17,715 nucleotides of DNA from JAAYEA01 sp012689325 (lineage in GTDB: Bacteria > Chloroflexota > Anaerolineae > JAAYEA01), in assembly GCA_036841525.1 (NCBI GenBank), contig DAITVZ010000082.1, positions 1 to 17,715 on the forward strand. The letters are read 5' to 3'. The notes beneath the pieces were generated by a model, which saw only the letters and a list, made by a program, of their open reading frames with translations, was not told the DNA's origin and did no database searches. Below, in pieces: positions 7,903 to 15,709 of this stretch (positions within the stretch are counted from its first letter, which is position 1; each line of letters opens with the position of its first letter). A program made the translations under genes and the position numbers.

Positions 7903-9249
7903 CTACTTTTCCGCGGCCACCGCCAGCCCCGAGACCACGCTGGTAAAGACGTCCTGCTCGCGGATCACCTCCGGGCCGAACCGGCGCTCCAAGAGGGCCT
8001 GGATACAGGGCGTCAGCGAGGTGCCGCCGGTGCGCAGCACCACGTCGATCTGCTGCGCGCGCAGCCCCGCCTGCCGCAGCACCTCCTCGATGAGCCGGTC
8101 GATGTCCGCCAGGTGCGGCGCGATGATGGTCTCGTAGGCGGTGCGGGTGAGCAGCTCGGTGATGGCGATGGCCTCCTGGAAGAACTGGATGCGGGTATAG
8201 CGCTCGCTGGAGAGGGCGCATTTGGCGCGCTCGATCTCTTGAAAGAGGTCCCAGCCATAGTTCTTGACGATGAGGCAGATCAGCGCCTCGATCTGGCGCG
8301 GCTCGTTCACCAGCCGCCGCATCTCTTGCAGGAAGCGCATCACGTCGCGCTCGTTGAGCAGCGAGATGGTGTACCAGCGCCGCAACTGGGCGAAAATATG
8401 CGCGGGCATCGGCAGCAGGTCGCCGCGCGCGGATTGCCAGGTGGCGTGCTGCCCAAAATAGCGCATCAGGCGATGCTCCATCAGGTCCTCGTCAAAGGTG
8501 TTGCCGCCCAGCAGCAGGCCGCCCACGCCCAGCACGTCGCCGGAGCGATCGGCGCGCGCCCGCGCTTGCGGGCTCAACCGCACCACGCTCAGGTCCAGGG
8601 TGCCGCCGCCAAAGTCAAAGACCAGCGCCATCTCGGGGCGGTCCAGCCGGCTCTCATAGTAGTAGGCCGCGCCCAGCGGCTCGTACATCACGTCCACGCG
8701 GCGAAAGCCGGCCAGCTCGGCGGCGCGCCGCAGCCGGGCCTCGGCAAGCTGATCCTCCTCGTCGTCCTCGCCAAAGCGCACCGGCCGCCCCAGCAGCACC
8801 TCGTCCACCTCCTCCCCCAGCCACTCGTCGGCGCGCCGCTTCATGTCGCGCAGGATGGTGGCCACCAGGTCTTCGATGGTATAGTGGACGCCAAAGACCT
8901 CGGTGCCGAGATAGCTGGGGTCGCGCAGCGCCGACTTGATCGCCTGGAAAAAGCGGCCGGGGATGCCGGTATCGGCGTCGAACTGGATATATTCCTCGCC
9001 GAACTCGGTCATGATCGTCTCTTTATAGGACACCCGCTGCTTGACGATCTCGCGGCCCACGTTGCCCGCCACAAAGGCGCTCACCGCTTTCTCGCCGATG
9101 GCCGCCTGGCCCTCGCGGTCGATCCAGAGGACCGTGCGCAGGGTGTTGGCCTCCGGCGCGGCGGGGTCAATGGGGATCAGCCGCGCCCGCCCCTGGTTGG
9201 CGATGGCGATGGCGCAGTTGGAGGTGCCAAAGTCCAGTCCGTAGCGCAT
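7903..9249 (-). CDS. YegD-like Hsp70-family ATPase without substrate-binding domain
   Basis: A 448-residue protein of the Hsp70/actin ATPase superfamily, most like the YegD group. Phosphate 1 is DFGTSNCAIA (6-15), phosphate 2 is VFDFGGGTLDLSVV (210-223), and RTGGTSLTP (from 406) is the adenosine motif. It ends soon after the nucleotide-binding domain and has no classical beta-sandwich substrate-binding domain or EEVD-type tail, so it is not a standard DnaK. An extended helical insert occupies about residues 265-345. The start overlaps functionally with the upstream ABC-F gene: only 6 nt separate them and its GGAGGA Shine-Dalgarno lies in the last codons of that gene, implying translational coupling. 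Clients are unknown for this group. Confidence 0.9.
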   Translation of the reverse strand: MRYGLDFGTSNCAIAIANQGRARLIPIDPAAPEANTLRTVLWIDREGQAAIGEKAVSAFVAGNVGREIVKQRVSYKETIMTEFGEEYIQFDADTGIPGRFFQAIKSALRDPSYLGTEVFGVHYTIEDLVATILRDMKRRADEWLGEEVDEVLLGRPVRFGEDDEEDQLAEARLRRAAELAGFRRVDVMYEPLGAAYYYESRLDRPEMALVFDFGGGTLDLSVVRLSPQARARADRSGDVLGVGGLLLGGNTFDEDLMEHRLMRYFGQHATWQSARGDLLPMPAHIFAQLRRWYTISLLNERDVMRFLQEMRRLVNEPRQIEALICLIVKNYGWDLFQEIERAKCALSSERYTRIQFFQEAIAITELLTRTAYETIIAPHLADIDRLIEEVLRQAGLRAQQIDVVLRTGGTSLTPCIQALLERRFGPEVIREQDVFTSVVSGLAVAAEK

Positions 9250-9255
9250 CTTGTC

Positions 9256-10935
9256 TCATTCCTCCGTGGTCGGGCGCCTGGCGCGCCCGCGCCGCATGTC
9301 CTCCAGGTCCACGTAACGGCGGATGGTCTGGTCGCCCAGCGCCCAGATGCCGGTGGCCAGGCGCTCCACAAAGGTGCGGTCGTGGGCCACCATGAGCACG
9401 GTGCCCTCGTATTCGGACATGGCCCGCTCGAAATTCTCCCGCGAGGGGATGTCCAGGTGGTTGATCGGCTCGTCCAGCAGGAGCAGGTTGCAGCCGCGGG
9501 CCACCAGCTTGGCCAGGGCCAGCCGCGCCCGCTCGCCGTAGCTGAGCTCGCCCACCGGCACGAACACGTCGTCGCCGGCAAAGAGGAAATAGTGCAAAAA
9601 GCTGCGCGCCTCGGTCTCGCCCAGGCTGCCCAGCCGCTGAATCTCCTCCAGGGGCGTGCTGTCGTCGTCCAGGTGCTCTTGTTCCTGGGAATAATAGCCC
9701 AACCGCACGTTTGCGCCAAGCCGCGCCCGCCCGCTGGTGGGCTCCAGCTCGCCGGTGACGAGGCGCAGCAAGGTGGTCTTGCCGGAGCCGTTGGGCCCCA
9801 AGAGGGCAATCCGCTCCCCCTGCCGCAGCAACTGGTTGACGCCCTGAAAGAGGACGTGCTCGCCAAAGGCCATGCCCAGCTCCTCCAGCGCCAGCACCTC
9901 CTGTCCGGCGGCGGGCGTGTCGGCAAAGGCCAGCTTCATGGTCCAGGTCGGCTTGGGCTTGTCCACGCGGTCCTCGGACTCGAGCAGCCGTTGCAGGCGG
10001 CGAGCCTGGGTGACGGCGCGCCGGGCGATCTTGAGCGCCTGCTTGCGCCAGTAAAAGTGGACCGTGGTGTTCTCGATGTTCATCGCTTGCCCGCGCAGCC
10101 CGCGGATGGACCGCTCGTACTGGGCGATCCGGTCCTGCTGGTCGCCGTAGGTCTGCCACTGGACCTTGAGCTCGCGCTCCTTGGCGGCGGCATAGGCGGT
10201 GTAGTCGCCCGGATACTCGGTCACGGTGTGGGTGACTGGGTCCAGCTCCAGGATGCGGGTCACCGTGTTGTTCAGGAAGGTGCGGTCGTGGGAGACCACC
10301 ACCACCGCCCCGGCGTAGCTGCGGAGGAACCCTTCCAGCCATTCCAGCGCGTCCATGTCCAGGTGGTTGGTCGGCTCGTCCAAGAGCAGCAGGTGCGGCT
10401 CGGCCAGCAGCAGGCGGGCCAGCCCCAGCCGCGTCTTTTGCCCGCCGCTGAGGATCGCCACCGGCGTCTCCTGGTCCACCTGGGCCAGCCCCAGCCCGTC
10501 CAGGATGGCGTCGATGCGGTGGCCCATCTCGTAGCCGCCCAGCGCCTCATAGGCCGCCAGCGCCTCGCCATAGTCGGCCAGGGCCCGCTCCAGCGCCTCG
10601 CCCTGGGCGCTGGACATGGCCGCGGCCAGCGCCTGCATCCGTTGCCGGGCCTGGTCCAGCGGCCCGCGAGCCTGCCACATGGCCTGCCCCACGGTGTCAT
10701 CGGGCGCGTATTCCAGCGCCTGGGCCAGGTAGCCGACCCGCGCTCCCGGCGGGGAGAGGCGCGCGCTGCCCTGGTCCGGCGTCTCTTGCCCCATGATGAT
10801 GCGCAGCAGGGTGGTCTTGCCGCAGCCGTTCGGGCCGATGAGCCCAACCCGCTCGCCCGGGTTCACGACGAAACTGACTCGGTCGAGGATCTGGTCCCCG
10901 CCGTAGCTCTTGGCGATATTGGATACTTGAAGCAT
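9256..10935 (-). CDS. ABC-F family ATPase (ribosome-associated type)
   Basis: A 559-residue soluble protein with two ABC ATPase domains and no membrane segments, the ABC-F layout of factors that bind the ribosomal E site to relieve stalling or give antibiotic protection. Walker A motifs are GPNGCGKTT (34-42) and GPNGSGKTT (380-388). Signatures are LSGGQKTRLGLARL and LSYGERARLALAKL; Walker B motifs are LLLLDEPTNHLD and LLLLDEPINHLD, the second with Ile for the usual Thr. A charged helical linker of about 80 residues (RRAVTQARRLQRLLESE) joins the domains as expected for the P-site-reaching element. GGAGGA lies about 9 nt before ATG 10935. It follows carB by 99 nt without a clear promoter of its own. 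Whether it is housekeeping or a resistance factor cannot be told from sequence alone. Confidence 0.93.
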   Translation of the reverse strand: MLQVSNIAKSYGGDQILDRVSFVVNPGERVGLIGPNGCGKTTLLRIIMGQETPDQGSARLSPPGARVGYLAQALEYAPDDTVGQAMWQARGPLDQARQRMQALAAAMSSAQGEALERALADYGEALAAYEALGGYEMGHRIDAILDGLGLAQVDQETPVAILSGGQKTRLGLARLLLAEPHLLLLDEPTNHLDMDALEWLEGFLRSYAGAVVVVSHDRTFLNNTVTRILELDPVTHTVTEYPGDYTAYAAAKERELKVQWQTYGDQQDRIAQYERSIRGLRGQAMNIENTTVHFYWRKQALKIARRAVTQARRLQRLLESEDRVDKPKPTWTMKLAFADTPAAGQEVLALEELGMAFGEHVLFQGVNQLLRQGERIALLGPNGSGKTTLLRLVTGELEPTSGRARLGANVRLGYYSQEQEHLDDDSTPLEEIQRLGSLGETEARSFLHYFLFAGDDVFVPVGELSYGERARLALAKLVARGCNLLLLDEPINHLDIPSRENFERAMSEYEGTVLMVAHDRTFVERLATGIWALGDQTIRRYVDLEDMRRGRARRPTTEE

Positions 10936-11006
10936 AGGTCGGGTCCTCCATGACGATTCGCGCCATGCCGCCGCGGTGCGGTTGTCGCCCAGGCGCCTCT
11001 GACGTG

Positions 11007-11028
11007 GCGCAAGCCACCCGGCTTGCGC
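11007..11028 (-). terminator. hairpin after carB (terminator-like, no U-tract)
   Basis: A perfect 9-bp stem GCGCAAGCC/GGCTTGCGC with a GGGT loop begins 6 nt after the carB stop codon. No run of U follows, so it may be a partial terminator, an mRNA 3'-end stabiliser or a Rho-dependent site. The rest of the 99-nt gap to the ABC-F gene shows only its Shine-Dalgarno. Confidence 0.45.
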
Positions 11029-11034
11029 GCCGGT

Positions 11035-14000
11035 CTACCCATACAGCTCTTGCAGTGGCGCCACCTCCAGGTCGCCCCGCTGCAGATCGCGGATCGCCTC
11101 CAACGCGGCGTGCCCGGCGGAAAGGGTCGTCAGCAAGGGGACGCCATGGCGCACGGCGGCCCGACGGATGGGGCCGCGGTCCTCGAAGGGCGTCTTGCCG
11201 GTGGGGGTGTTCAGGATCAACTGGATCTCGCCGTTGACGATGTGGTCCACGACGTTGGGCCGGCCCTCGCCGACCTTGAGCACCGTGGCGACCTCCAGCC
11301 CGCGCTCGCGCAGGTGGGCGGCGGTGCCCCCGGTGGCCACCAGCCGAAAGCCCGCCTCGGCCAGCCCGCGCGCGATGGGCGCCAGGTTCTCCTTGTCCGT
11401 GTCCGTCACCGAGAGAAAGGCGGTGCCCGCCAGCGGCAGCGAGCCGCCCACGCCCATCTGCGCCTTGGCGTAGGCCCAGCCAAAGTCGCGGGCCACGCCC
11501 ATCACCTCGCCGGTGCTGCGCATCTCGGGCCCCAGGAGCGGGTCCACCTCCGGGAATTTGGCAAAGGGCAGCGCCACCTCTTTGACAAAGTAGCGGCTGG
11601 GGATGACCTCGGCGGTGTAGCCCAGCTCAACCAGCTTGTGGCCCAGCAGCACCTGCGTGGCCAGCTTGGCCAGCGGCCGCCCGATGGCCTTGCTCACGTA
11701 GGGGACGGTGCGCGAGGCCCGGGGGTTCACCTCCAGCACGTAGAGACGGTCGCCTTGCGAGGCGTATTGCACGTTCATCAGGCCGATGACGCCCAGCTCC
11801 CGCGCCATGCGCTCGGTCTGCTGGCGGATGGTGGCCAGGTGCCGCGGGTCCACCATATACGTGGGGATCACGCAGGCGCTATCGCCGGAATGGATGCCCG
11901 CCTGCTCGATCTGCTCCATGATCCCGCCGATCACCACCGTCTCGCCGTCGCTTAGGCAATCGACGTCCATCTCGAAGGCGTCCTCCAGGAAGCGGTCGAT
12001 CAGCACCGGCCGCTGGGAGGAGGCCTCCACGGCGGTCTCCATGTAACGGTCCAGTTGCGCCTCGTCGTGGACGATGACCATGGCCTGGCCGCCCAGCACG
12101 TAGGAGGGGCGCACCAGCACCGGATAGCCGATTCGAGCGGCCACGGCGCGGGCCTCGGCGTGGGAGGTGGCGGTGCCGCCCTGGGGCTGGGCGATCCCCA
12201 GCCGGTCCGCCAGCTCGCCGAAGCGCTTGCGGTCCTCGCAGAGGTCGATGCTCTCCGGTGAGGTGCCAAGGATCGGCACCCCCGCCGCCTGCAAGTCCAG
12301 CGCCAGCTTGAGCGGCGTCTGCCCGCCGAACTGGATGATCACGCCCAGCGGCTTTTCCAGCTCGACGATGTTGAGCACGTCCTCCAACGTCAGCGGCTCG
12401 AAATAGAGCCGGTCGGAGGTGTCATAGTCGGTGGAGACGGTCTCGGGGTTGCAGTTGACCATGATGGACTCGACGCCCATCTGGCGCAGGGCAAAGGCGG
12501 CGTGGCAGCAGGCATAGTCGAACTCGATCCCCTGGCCGATGCGGTTGGGCCCGCTGCCGAGGATCATCACCTTGGGCCGGTCGGTGGGCTGCGCCTCGCA
12601 TTCCGTCTCGTAGGTGGAATAGAGGTAGGGCGTATAGGCCTCGAACTCGGCGGCGCAGGTGTCCACCCGGTTATAGGTGGGGGTGATCCCCCGCGCCTGG
12701 CGATGCCGCCGCACCACCAGCGCCGGCGCGCCGCTCCTCCCCGTCCCGTCCGCCGGGACGCGCAGCAGGTGGGCCAGTTGGGCGTCGGAAAAGCCCAGCC
12801 GCTTGGCCTCCCGCAACAGCTCGTCGGGGAGTGTCTCTAAGGTATGCTGTCCCAGCGCCCGCTCCATCTCGACGATGCGGGCCATCTGGCGGGTGAACCA
12901 GGGATCGATCCAAGAGATCTCATAGATTTCTTCCGGGGTCATGCCCCGGCGCAGCGCCTCGCCCAGGGCGAAAATCCGCCGCTCGTTGGGGACGCGCAGC
13001 AGCTCGCGGAGCTGCTCGTCGGAGAGGGGCGGGCCGTCGCGGCCATCGCCCCCCAGCCCCTGGCGCCCGTTCTCCAGCGAGCGCAGCCCCTTTTGCAGCG
13101 CCTCGGAGAAGGTGCGCCCGATGGCCATGGCCTCGCCCACCGACTTCATCTGGGTGGTGAGGGTGCGGTCGGCGCCGGGGAACTTGTCCATGTTCCAGCG
13201 CGGGATCTTGACCACCACATAGTCGATGGACGGCTCAAAGCAGGCCACCGTCTCGCGGGTGATGTCGTTGGGCAGCTCGTCCAGCGTATAGCCCACGGCC
13301 AGCTTGGCGGCGATCTTGGCGATGGGAAAGCCGGTGGCCTTGGAGGCCAGCGCCGAGCTGCGCGAGACGCGGGGGTTCATCTCGATGATCATCACCTCGC
13401 CGGTCTGGGGGTGCAGCGCGAACTGGATGTTGGAGCCGCCGGTCTCCACGCCGATCTTGCGAATGATGGCCCGGGCCATGTCGCGCAGGCGCTGGTACTC
13501 CCGGTCGGTGAGGGTCTGCACCGGCGCCACGGTGATGCTGTCGCCGGTGTGCACGCCCATGGGGTCCAGGTTCTCGATGGAGCAGATCACCACGAAATTG
13601 TCGGCCAGGTCGCGCATGACCTCCAGCTCGATCTCTTTCCAGCCCAGCAGCGATTGCTCGATCAGCACCGAGCGCACCGGGCTCAGGTCCAGGCCGCGCC
13701 GGACGATGACCTCGAATTCCTGGCGGTTATAGGCCACGCCGCCGCCGCTGCCGCCCAGGGTGAAGGAGGGGCGGATGATGGCGGGGTAGCCCACCAGGCG
13801 GCTGACCTCCCAGGCCTGGTCCATGCTGCGGGCCAGGCCGCTGCGGGGCACGCCCAGGTCCAGCTCCACCATGGCCTCGCGGAAGAGCTGCCGGTCCTCG
13901 GCGCGGCGGATCGCCTCCTGGTTCGCGCCGATGAGCTCCACGCCGTAGCGCGCCAGGATCCCCTGCTCGGCCAGCGCGATGGCGAGGTTCAGCGCCGTCT

Positions 14001-14277
14001 GCCCGCCCACGGTGGGGAGGATGGCGTCGGGGCGCTCCTGGGCGATGATCCGCTCCAGCACCTCGACGTTGAGCGGCTCCACGTAGGTGCGATGGGCCAG
14101 ATCGGGGTCGGTCATGATGGTGGCGGGGTTCGAGTTCACCAGCACCACCTGATAGCCCTCCTCCCGCAGCGCCTTCACCGCCTGGGCGCCCGAATAGTCG
14201 AACTCGCAGGCCTGCCCGATGACGATGGGGCCGGAGCCGATGATGAGGATCTTGTGCAGGTCGGTTCGCTTGGGCAT
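11035..14277 (-). CDS. carB: carbamoyl-phosphate synthase large subunit
   Basis: A 1080-residue CarB, full length for the family (E. coli about 1073). It makes carbamoyl phosphate from bicarbonate, ammonia passed from CarA and two ATP, for arginine and pyrimidine synthesis. The two homologous ATP-grasp halves are evident: the first opens GSGPIVIGQACEFDYSG and carries TVGGQTALNLA and EMNPRVSRSSALASKATG; the second opens GSGPNRIGQGIEFDYACCHA and carries QFGGQTPLKLA and EVNPRASRTVPYVSKA. A C-terminal MGS-like allosteric domain of about 130 residues (GFRLVATGGTAAHLRERG, LNTPTGKTPFEDRGPIRRAA) is intact, so control by UMP or other effectors is plausible. ATG 14277 lies 4 nt after the carA stop codon, so the two are one translational unit. 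A Gly-rich stretch near residue 410-420 (GRQGLGGDGRDG) looks like a lineage-specific loop. Confidence 0.98.
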   Translation of the reverse strand: MPKRTDLHKILIIGSGPIVIGQACEFDYSGAQAVKALREEGYQVVLVNSNPATIMTDPDLAHRTYVEPLNVEVLERIIAQERPDAILPTVGGQTALNLAIALAEQGILARYGVELIGANQEAIRRAEDRQLFREAMVELDLGVPRSGLARSMDQAWEVSRLVGYPAIIRPSFTLGGSGGGVAYNRQEFEVIVRRGLDLSPVRSVLIEQSLLGWKEIELEVMRDLADNFVVICSIENLDPMGVHTGDSITVAPVQTLTDREYQRLRDMARAIIRKIGVETGGSNIQFALHPQTGEVMIIEMNPRVSRSSALASKATGFPIAKIAAKLAVGYTLDELPNDITRETVACFEPSIDYVVVKIPRWNMDKFPGADRTLTTQMKSVGEAMAIGRTFSEALQKGLRSLENGRQGLGGDGRDGPPLSDEQLRELLRVPNERRIFALGEALRRGMTPEEIYEISWIDPWFTRQMARIVEMERALGQHTLETLPDELLREAKRLGFSDAQLAHLLRVPADGTGRSGAPALVVRRHRQARGITPTYNRVDTCAAEFEAYTPYLYSTYETECEAQPTDRPKVMILGSGPNRIGQGIEFDYACCHAAFALRQMGVESIMVNCNPETVSTDYDTSDRLYFEPLTLEDVLNIVELEKPLGVIIQFGGQTPLKLALDLQAAGVPILGTSPESIDLCEDRKRFGELADRLGIAQPQGGTATSHAEARAVAARIGYPVLVRPSYVLGGQAMVIVHDEAQLDRYMETAVEASSQRPVLIDRFLEDAFEMDVDCLSDGETVVIGGIMEQIEQAGIHSGDSACVIPTYMVDPRHLATIRQQTERMARELGVIGLMNVQYASQGDRLYVLEVNPRASRTVPYVSKAIGRPLAKLATQVLLGHKLVELGYTAEVIPSRYFVKEVALPFAKFPEVDPLLGPEMRSTGEVMGVARDFGWAYAKAQMGVGGSLPLAGTAFLSVTDTDKENLAPIARGLAEAGFRLVATGGTAAHLRERGLEVATVLKVGEGRPNVVDHIVNGEIQLILNTPTGKTPFEDRGPIRRAAVRHGVPLLTTLSAGHAALEAIRDLQRGDLEVAPLQELYG

Positions 14278-14281
14278 GGTG

Positions 14282-15415
14282 TTATCCTCTCGCGCCCTGG
14301 AAATCGGCGATCATCTCGATGAAGCGGCGGAAAAGCGTCTCGGCGTCGTGCGGCCCCATGGAGGCCTCCGGGTGATGTTGCACGCTGAAAATCGGCCAGC
14401 GGGTGTGGCGCATCCCTTCCACCGTGCCGTCGTTGAGGTTGACGTGCGTCACCTCCACCTCGCCGGCGGGGAGGCTCTCCAGGTCCACCACGAAATTGTG
14501 GTTCTGCGAGGTGATCTGCACCTCGCCGGTGCGCAGGTCCTTCACCGGCTGGTTGCCGCCGTGGTGGCCGAAGCGCAGCTTGCGCGTCCGCCCGCCCAGC
14601 GCCAGCCCCAGCACCTGGTGCCCCAAGCAGATGCCCATGATCGGCACGCGCCCGGCCAGCCGCCGGACGTTCTCCGCCAGGTAGGGGACGCATTCGGGGT
14701 CGCCGGGGCCGTTGGAGAGCAGCACGCCGTCGGGCCGCAGCGCCAGCGCCTCCGCGGCGGAAAATCCCGCCGGGACCACCGTGACCTGGCAGCCCAGGTC
14801 CACCAGGAGCCGCAGCATGTTGTGCTTGATGCCGCAGTCGTAGGCGATCACGCGCCAGGGCCGCCCCGCGGCGGGGGGCCAAGCCAGCCGCCACTGCGGA
14901 TCGGTCCCCTCCTCCCAGGCGTAAGGGGCCGGGCAGGTGACCTGCGCCACCAGGTCCACATCGGAGGTGCTGGGCGCGGCGAGGGCCAGCGCCTGGAGCC
15001 GGGCCCGGTCGCCCGACTCGGTGGAGATGATGCCCTTCATCGCGCCGCGGGCGCGCAGGTGGCGGGTGAGGGCGCGGGTATCCACGCCGGTGAGCGCCAT
15101 CACGCCGTGGCGGGCCAGGTGCTCGGCCAGCCCCTCGCTGGCGCGCCAGTTGCTGGGCGCCGGGCAGAGGTCGCGCACGATCAGCCCGGTCAGGTGCAGC
15201 CCCGGCGACTCGCCGTCCTCCGGGTTGATGCCGACGTTGCCGATGTGGGGGTAGGTCATGGCGACGATCTGCCCCTTATAGGACGGGTCGGTGATGATCT
15301 CCTGGTAGCCGGTGAGGCCGGTGTTGAAGACCACCTCGCCGGCGCGCTCGCCCGTCGCGCCGAAGGATTGCCCCTCGAAAGCCTTGCCATCTTGCAGCAC
15401 CAGAATCGCTTTCAT
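14282..15415 (-). CDS. carA: carbamoyl-phosphate synthase small subunit (glutamine amidotransferase)
   Basis: A 377-residue CarA that hydrolyses glutamine and channels ammonia to CarB. The N-terminal CPSase small-chain domain has LVLQDGKAFEGQSFG, VVFNTGLTGYQEIITDPSY and GVDTRALTRHLR. The C-terminal class I glutamine amidotransferase domain has the nucleophile C263 in GICLGHQVLG, and H348 and E350 in QHHPEAS complete the triad. ATG 15415 was chosen because MKAILVLQDG is the typical start and AGAAAGGCGAG precedes it; the frame is open further upstream to a GTG at 15511, but that would run through the leader terminator. The gene is headed by a promoter and a leader of about 240 nt carrying a short ORF and an intrinsic terminator, so expression is probably attenuated. 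Confidence 0.97.
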   Translation of the reverse strand: MKAILVLQDGKAFEGQSFGATGERAGEVVFNTGLTGYQEIITDPSYKGQIVAMTYPHIGNVGINPEDGESPGLHLTGLIVRDLCPAPSNWRASEGLAEHLARHGVMALTGVDTRALTRHLRARGAMKGIISTESGDRARLQALALAAPSTSDVDLVAQVTCPAPYAWEEGTDPQWRLAWPPAAGRPWRVIAYDCGIKHNMLRLLVDLGCQVTVVPAGFSAAEALALRPDGVLLSNGPGDPECVPYLAENVRRLAGRVPIMGICLGHQVLGLALGGRTRKLRFGHHGGNQPVKDLRTGEVQITSQNHNFVVDLESLPAGEVEVTHVNLNDGTVEGMRHTRWPIFSVQHHPEASMGPHDAETLFRRFIEMIADFQGARG

Positions 15416-15440
15416 GCTCGCCTTTCTATGCCCTGCCAAC

Positions 15441-15472
15441 AAAAAAGCCGTGGAACAGAGCTCCCACGGCTT
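15441..15472 (-). terminator. intrinsic terminator in the carA leader (attenuator)
   Basis: On the minus strand AAGCCGUGG (15472-15464), a 10-nt loop (15463-15454) and CCACGGCUU (15453-15445) form a 9-bp stem running into U residues to 15441. It lies after the carAB promoter and only 26 nt before the carA ATG, so it controls carAB itself rather than ending the upstream gene. Confidence 0.88.
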
Positions 15473-15615
15473 GCGGCCATCCTCGGCGGGTAGAAAAAGG
15501 CCGCAGGCCACAGCGCGCCCACGGCCTCATCGGTCCGGTTCTCAGAGCAGGAGCGCACCATGGCAGCACACGCGCGGGAGCTCGACGCTCGCGCCGGTTC
15601 GTCGGTCACGAACCG
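15458..15615 (-). promoter_or_regulatory. carAB leader: alternative antiterminator/sequestering structures
   Basis: Three pairings can be drawn. An early hairpin CGGUUCGU/ACGAACCG (15615-15608 with 15602-15595) has 8 bp and a 5-nt loop. A sequestering hairpin GAGC/GCUC (15590-15587 with 15581-15578) extends by three more pairs across one C/C mismatch. The long-range helix pairs GAGCUCCCGCG (15583-15573) with CGUGGGAGCUC (15468-15458) over 11 bp including one G-U. The last helix uses five bases of the terminator 5' arm and is mutually exclusive with both the terminator and the sequestering hairpin, the logic of an antiterminator. Confidence 0.6.
15494..15527 (-). terminator. second, weaker terminator-like hairpin in the carA leader
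   Basis: AGGCCG (15527-15522) and CGGCCU (15503-15498) form a 6-bp stem with an 18-nt loop, followed by U residues (15498-15494). It lies between the small ORF stop and the main attenuator. Its loop repeats the GCCGTGGG element of the main terminator, so it may be a duplicated attenuator or an alternative fold. Confidence 0.4.
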
Positions 15616-15634
15616 TGGTGCTGGTGTGGCGCAT
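15542..15634 (-). CDS. 30-residue leader peptide upstream of carA
   Basis: A short ORF starts at ATG 15634 with an excellent Shine-Dalgarno, AGGAGGTGA (15648-15640), GGAGG being 8 nt from the start, about 22 nt into the predicted transcript. It encodes 30 residues (begins MRHTSTTVRDRRTG, ends RVCCHGALLL) and stops at TGA 15544-15542. Five of 30 residues are Arg, with R9 and the tandem R11-R12 as CGT...CGA CGA; a Cys pair follows at 23-24. It lies wholly between the carAB promoter and its attenuator, and its codons 18-21 form the candidate antiterminator arm. A role as a sensing ORF for ribosome-controlled attenuation is inferred. The VRDRRTGxSxELP stretch faintly resembles the start of some citrate synthases, so a decayed gene start cannot be excluded. 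Confidence 0.6.
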   Translation of the reverse strand: MRHTSTTVRDRRTGASVELPRVCCHGALLL

Positions 15635-15662
15635 TCCTTTCACCTCCTGTGTGATGGCTGGC

Positions 15663-15691
15663 ATTATAGGCCAAGCGGGGCGATTTGTCAA
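15663..15691 (-). promoter_or_regulatory. consensus sigma-70 promoter of carAB
   Basis: A complete consensus match on the minus strand: TTGACA (15686-15691), 17-bp spacer, TATAAT (15663-15668). It begins 18 nt after the stop of the aldo/keto reductase gene. Transcription would start near 15656, about 240 nt before the carA ATG. So strong a promoter followed by a terminator is typical of attenuated operons. Confidence 0.9.
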
Positions 15692-15709
15692 ATGCCCCGG
15701 CCTTGGGTT

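Noticed and set aside
6223..10953. A 1576-codon open frame on the plus strand.
   Set aside because: It is the antisense shadow of three well-supported minus-strand genes (membrane/spermidine-synthase-like, Hsp70, ABC-F). GC-rich codon bias keeps the opposite frame open; its protein is low-complexity His/Gln/Gly-rich with no family features.
11007..11028. An independent promoter for the ABC-F gene between carB and ABC-F.
   Set aside because: The 99-nt gap contains a hairpin and a Shine-Dalgarno but no -35/-10 pair that I could support.
12844..14322. A 492-codon plus-strand frame antisense to carB, and a similar one at 2463-3899 antisense to the sigma factor gene.
   Set aside because: Both are His/Leu/Gly-rich shadow translations of conserved genes; no ribosome-binding site or domain supports them.
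15500..15545. A PyrR-binding loop or T-box in the carA leader.
   Set aside because: ACCGATGAGGCC resembles the PyrR loop loosely but has an extra base against the CNGNGA hexaloop, and no T-box core (AGGGTGGNACCGCG-like) is present.
15412..15609. A 65-codon minus-strand frame starting at GTG 15609 whose TGA overlaps the carA ATG, reading through the attenuator.
   Set aside because: The overlap recalls pyrL-type coupling, but the GTG has no Shine-Dalgarno and lies inside the well-initiated 30-codon ORF in another frame. I prefer the latter and keep this only as an alternative.
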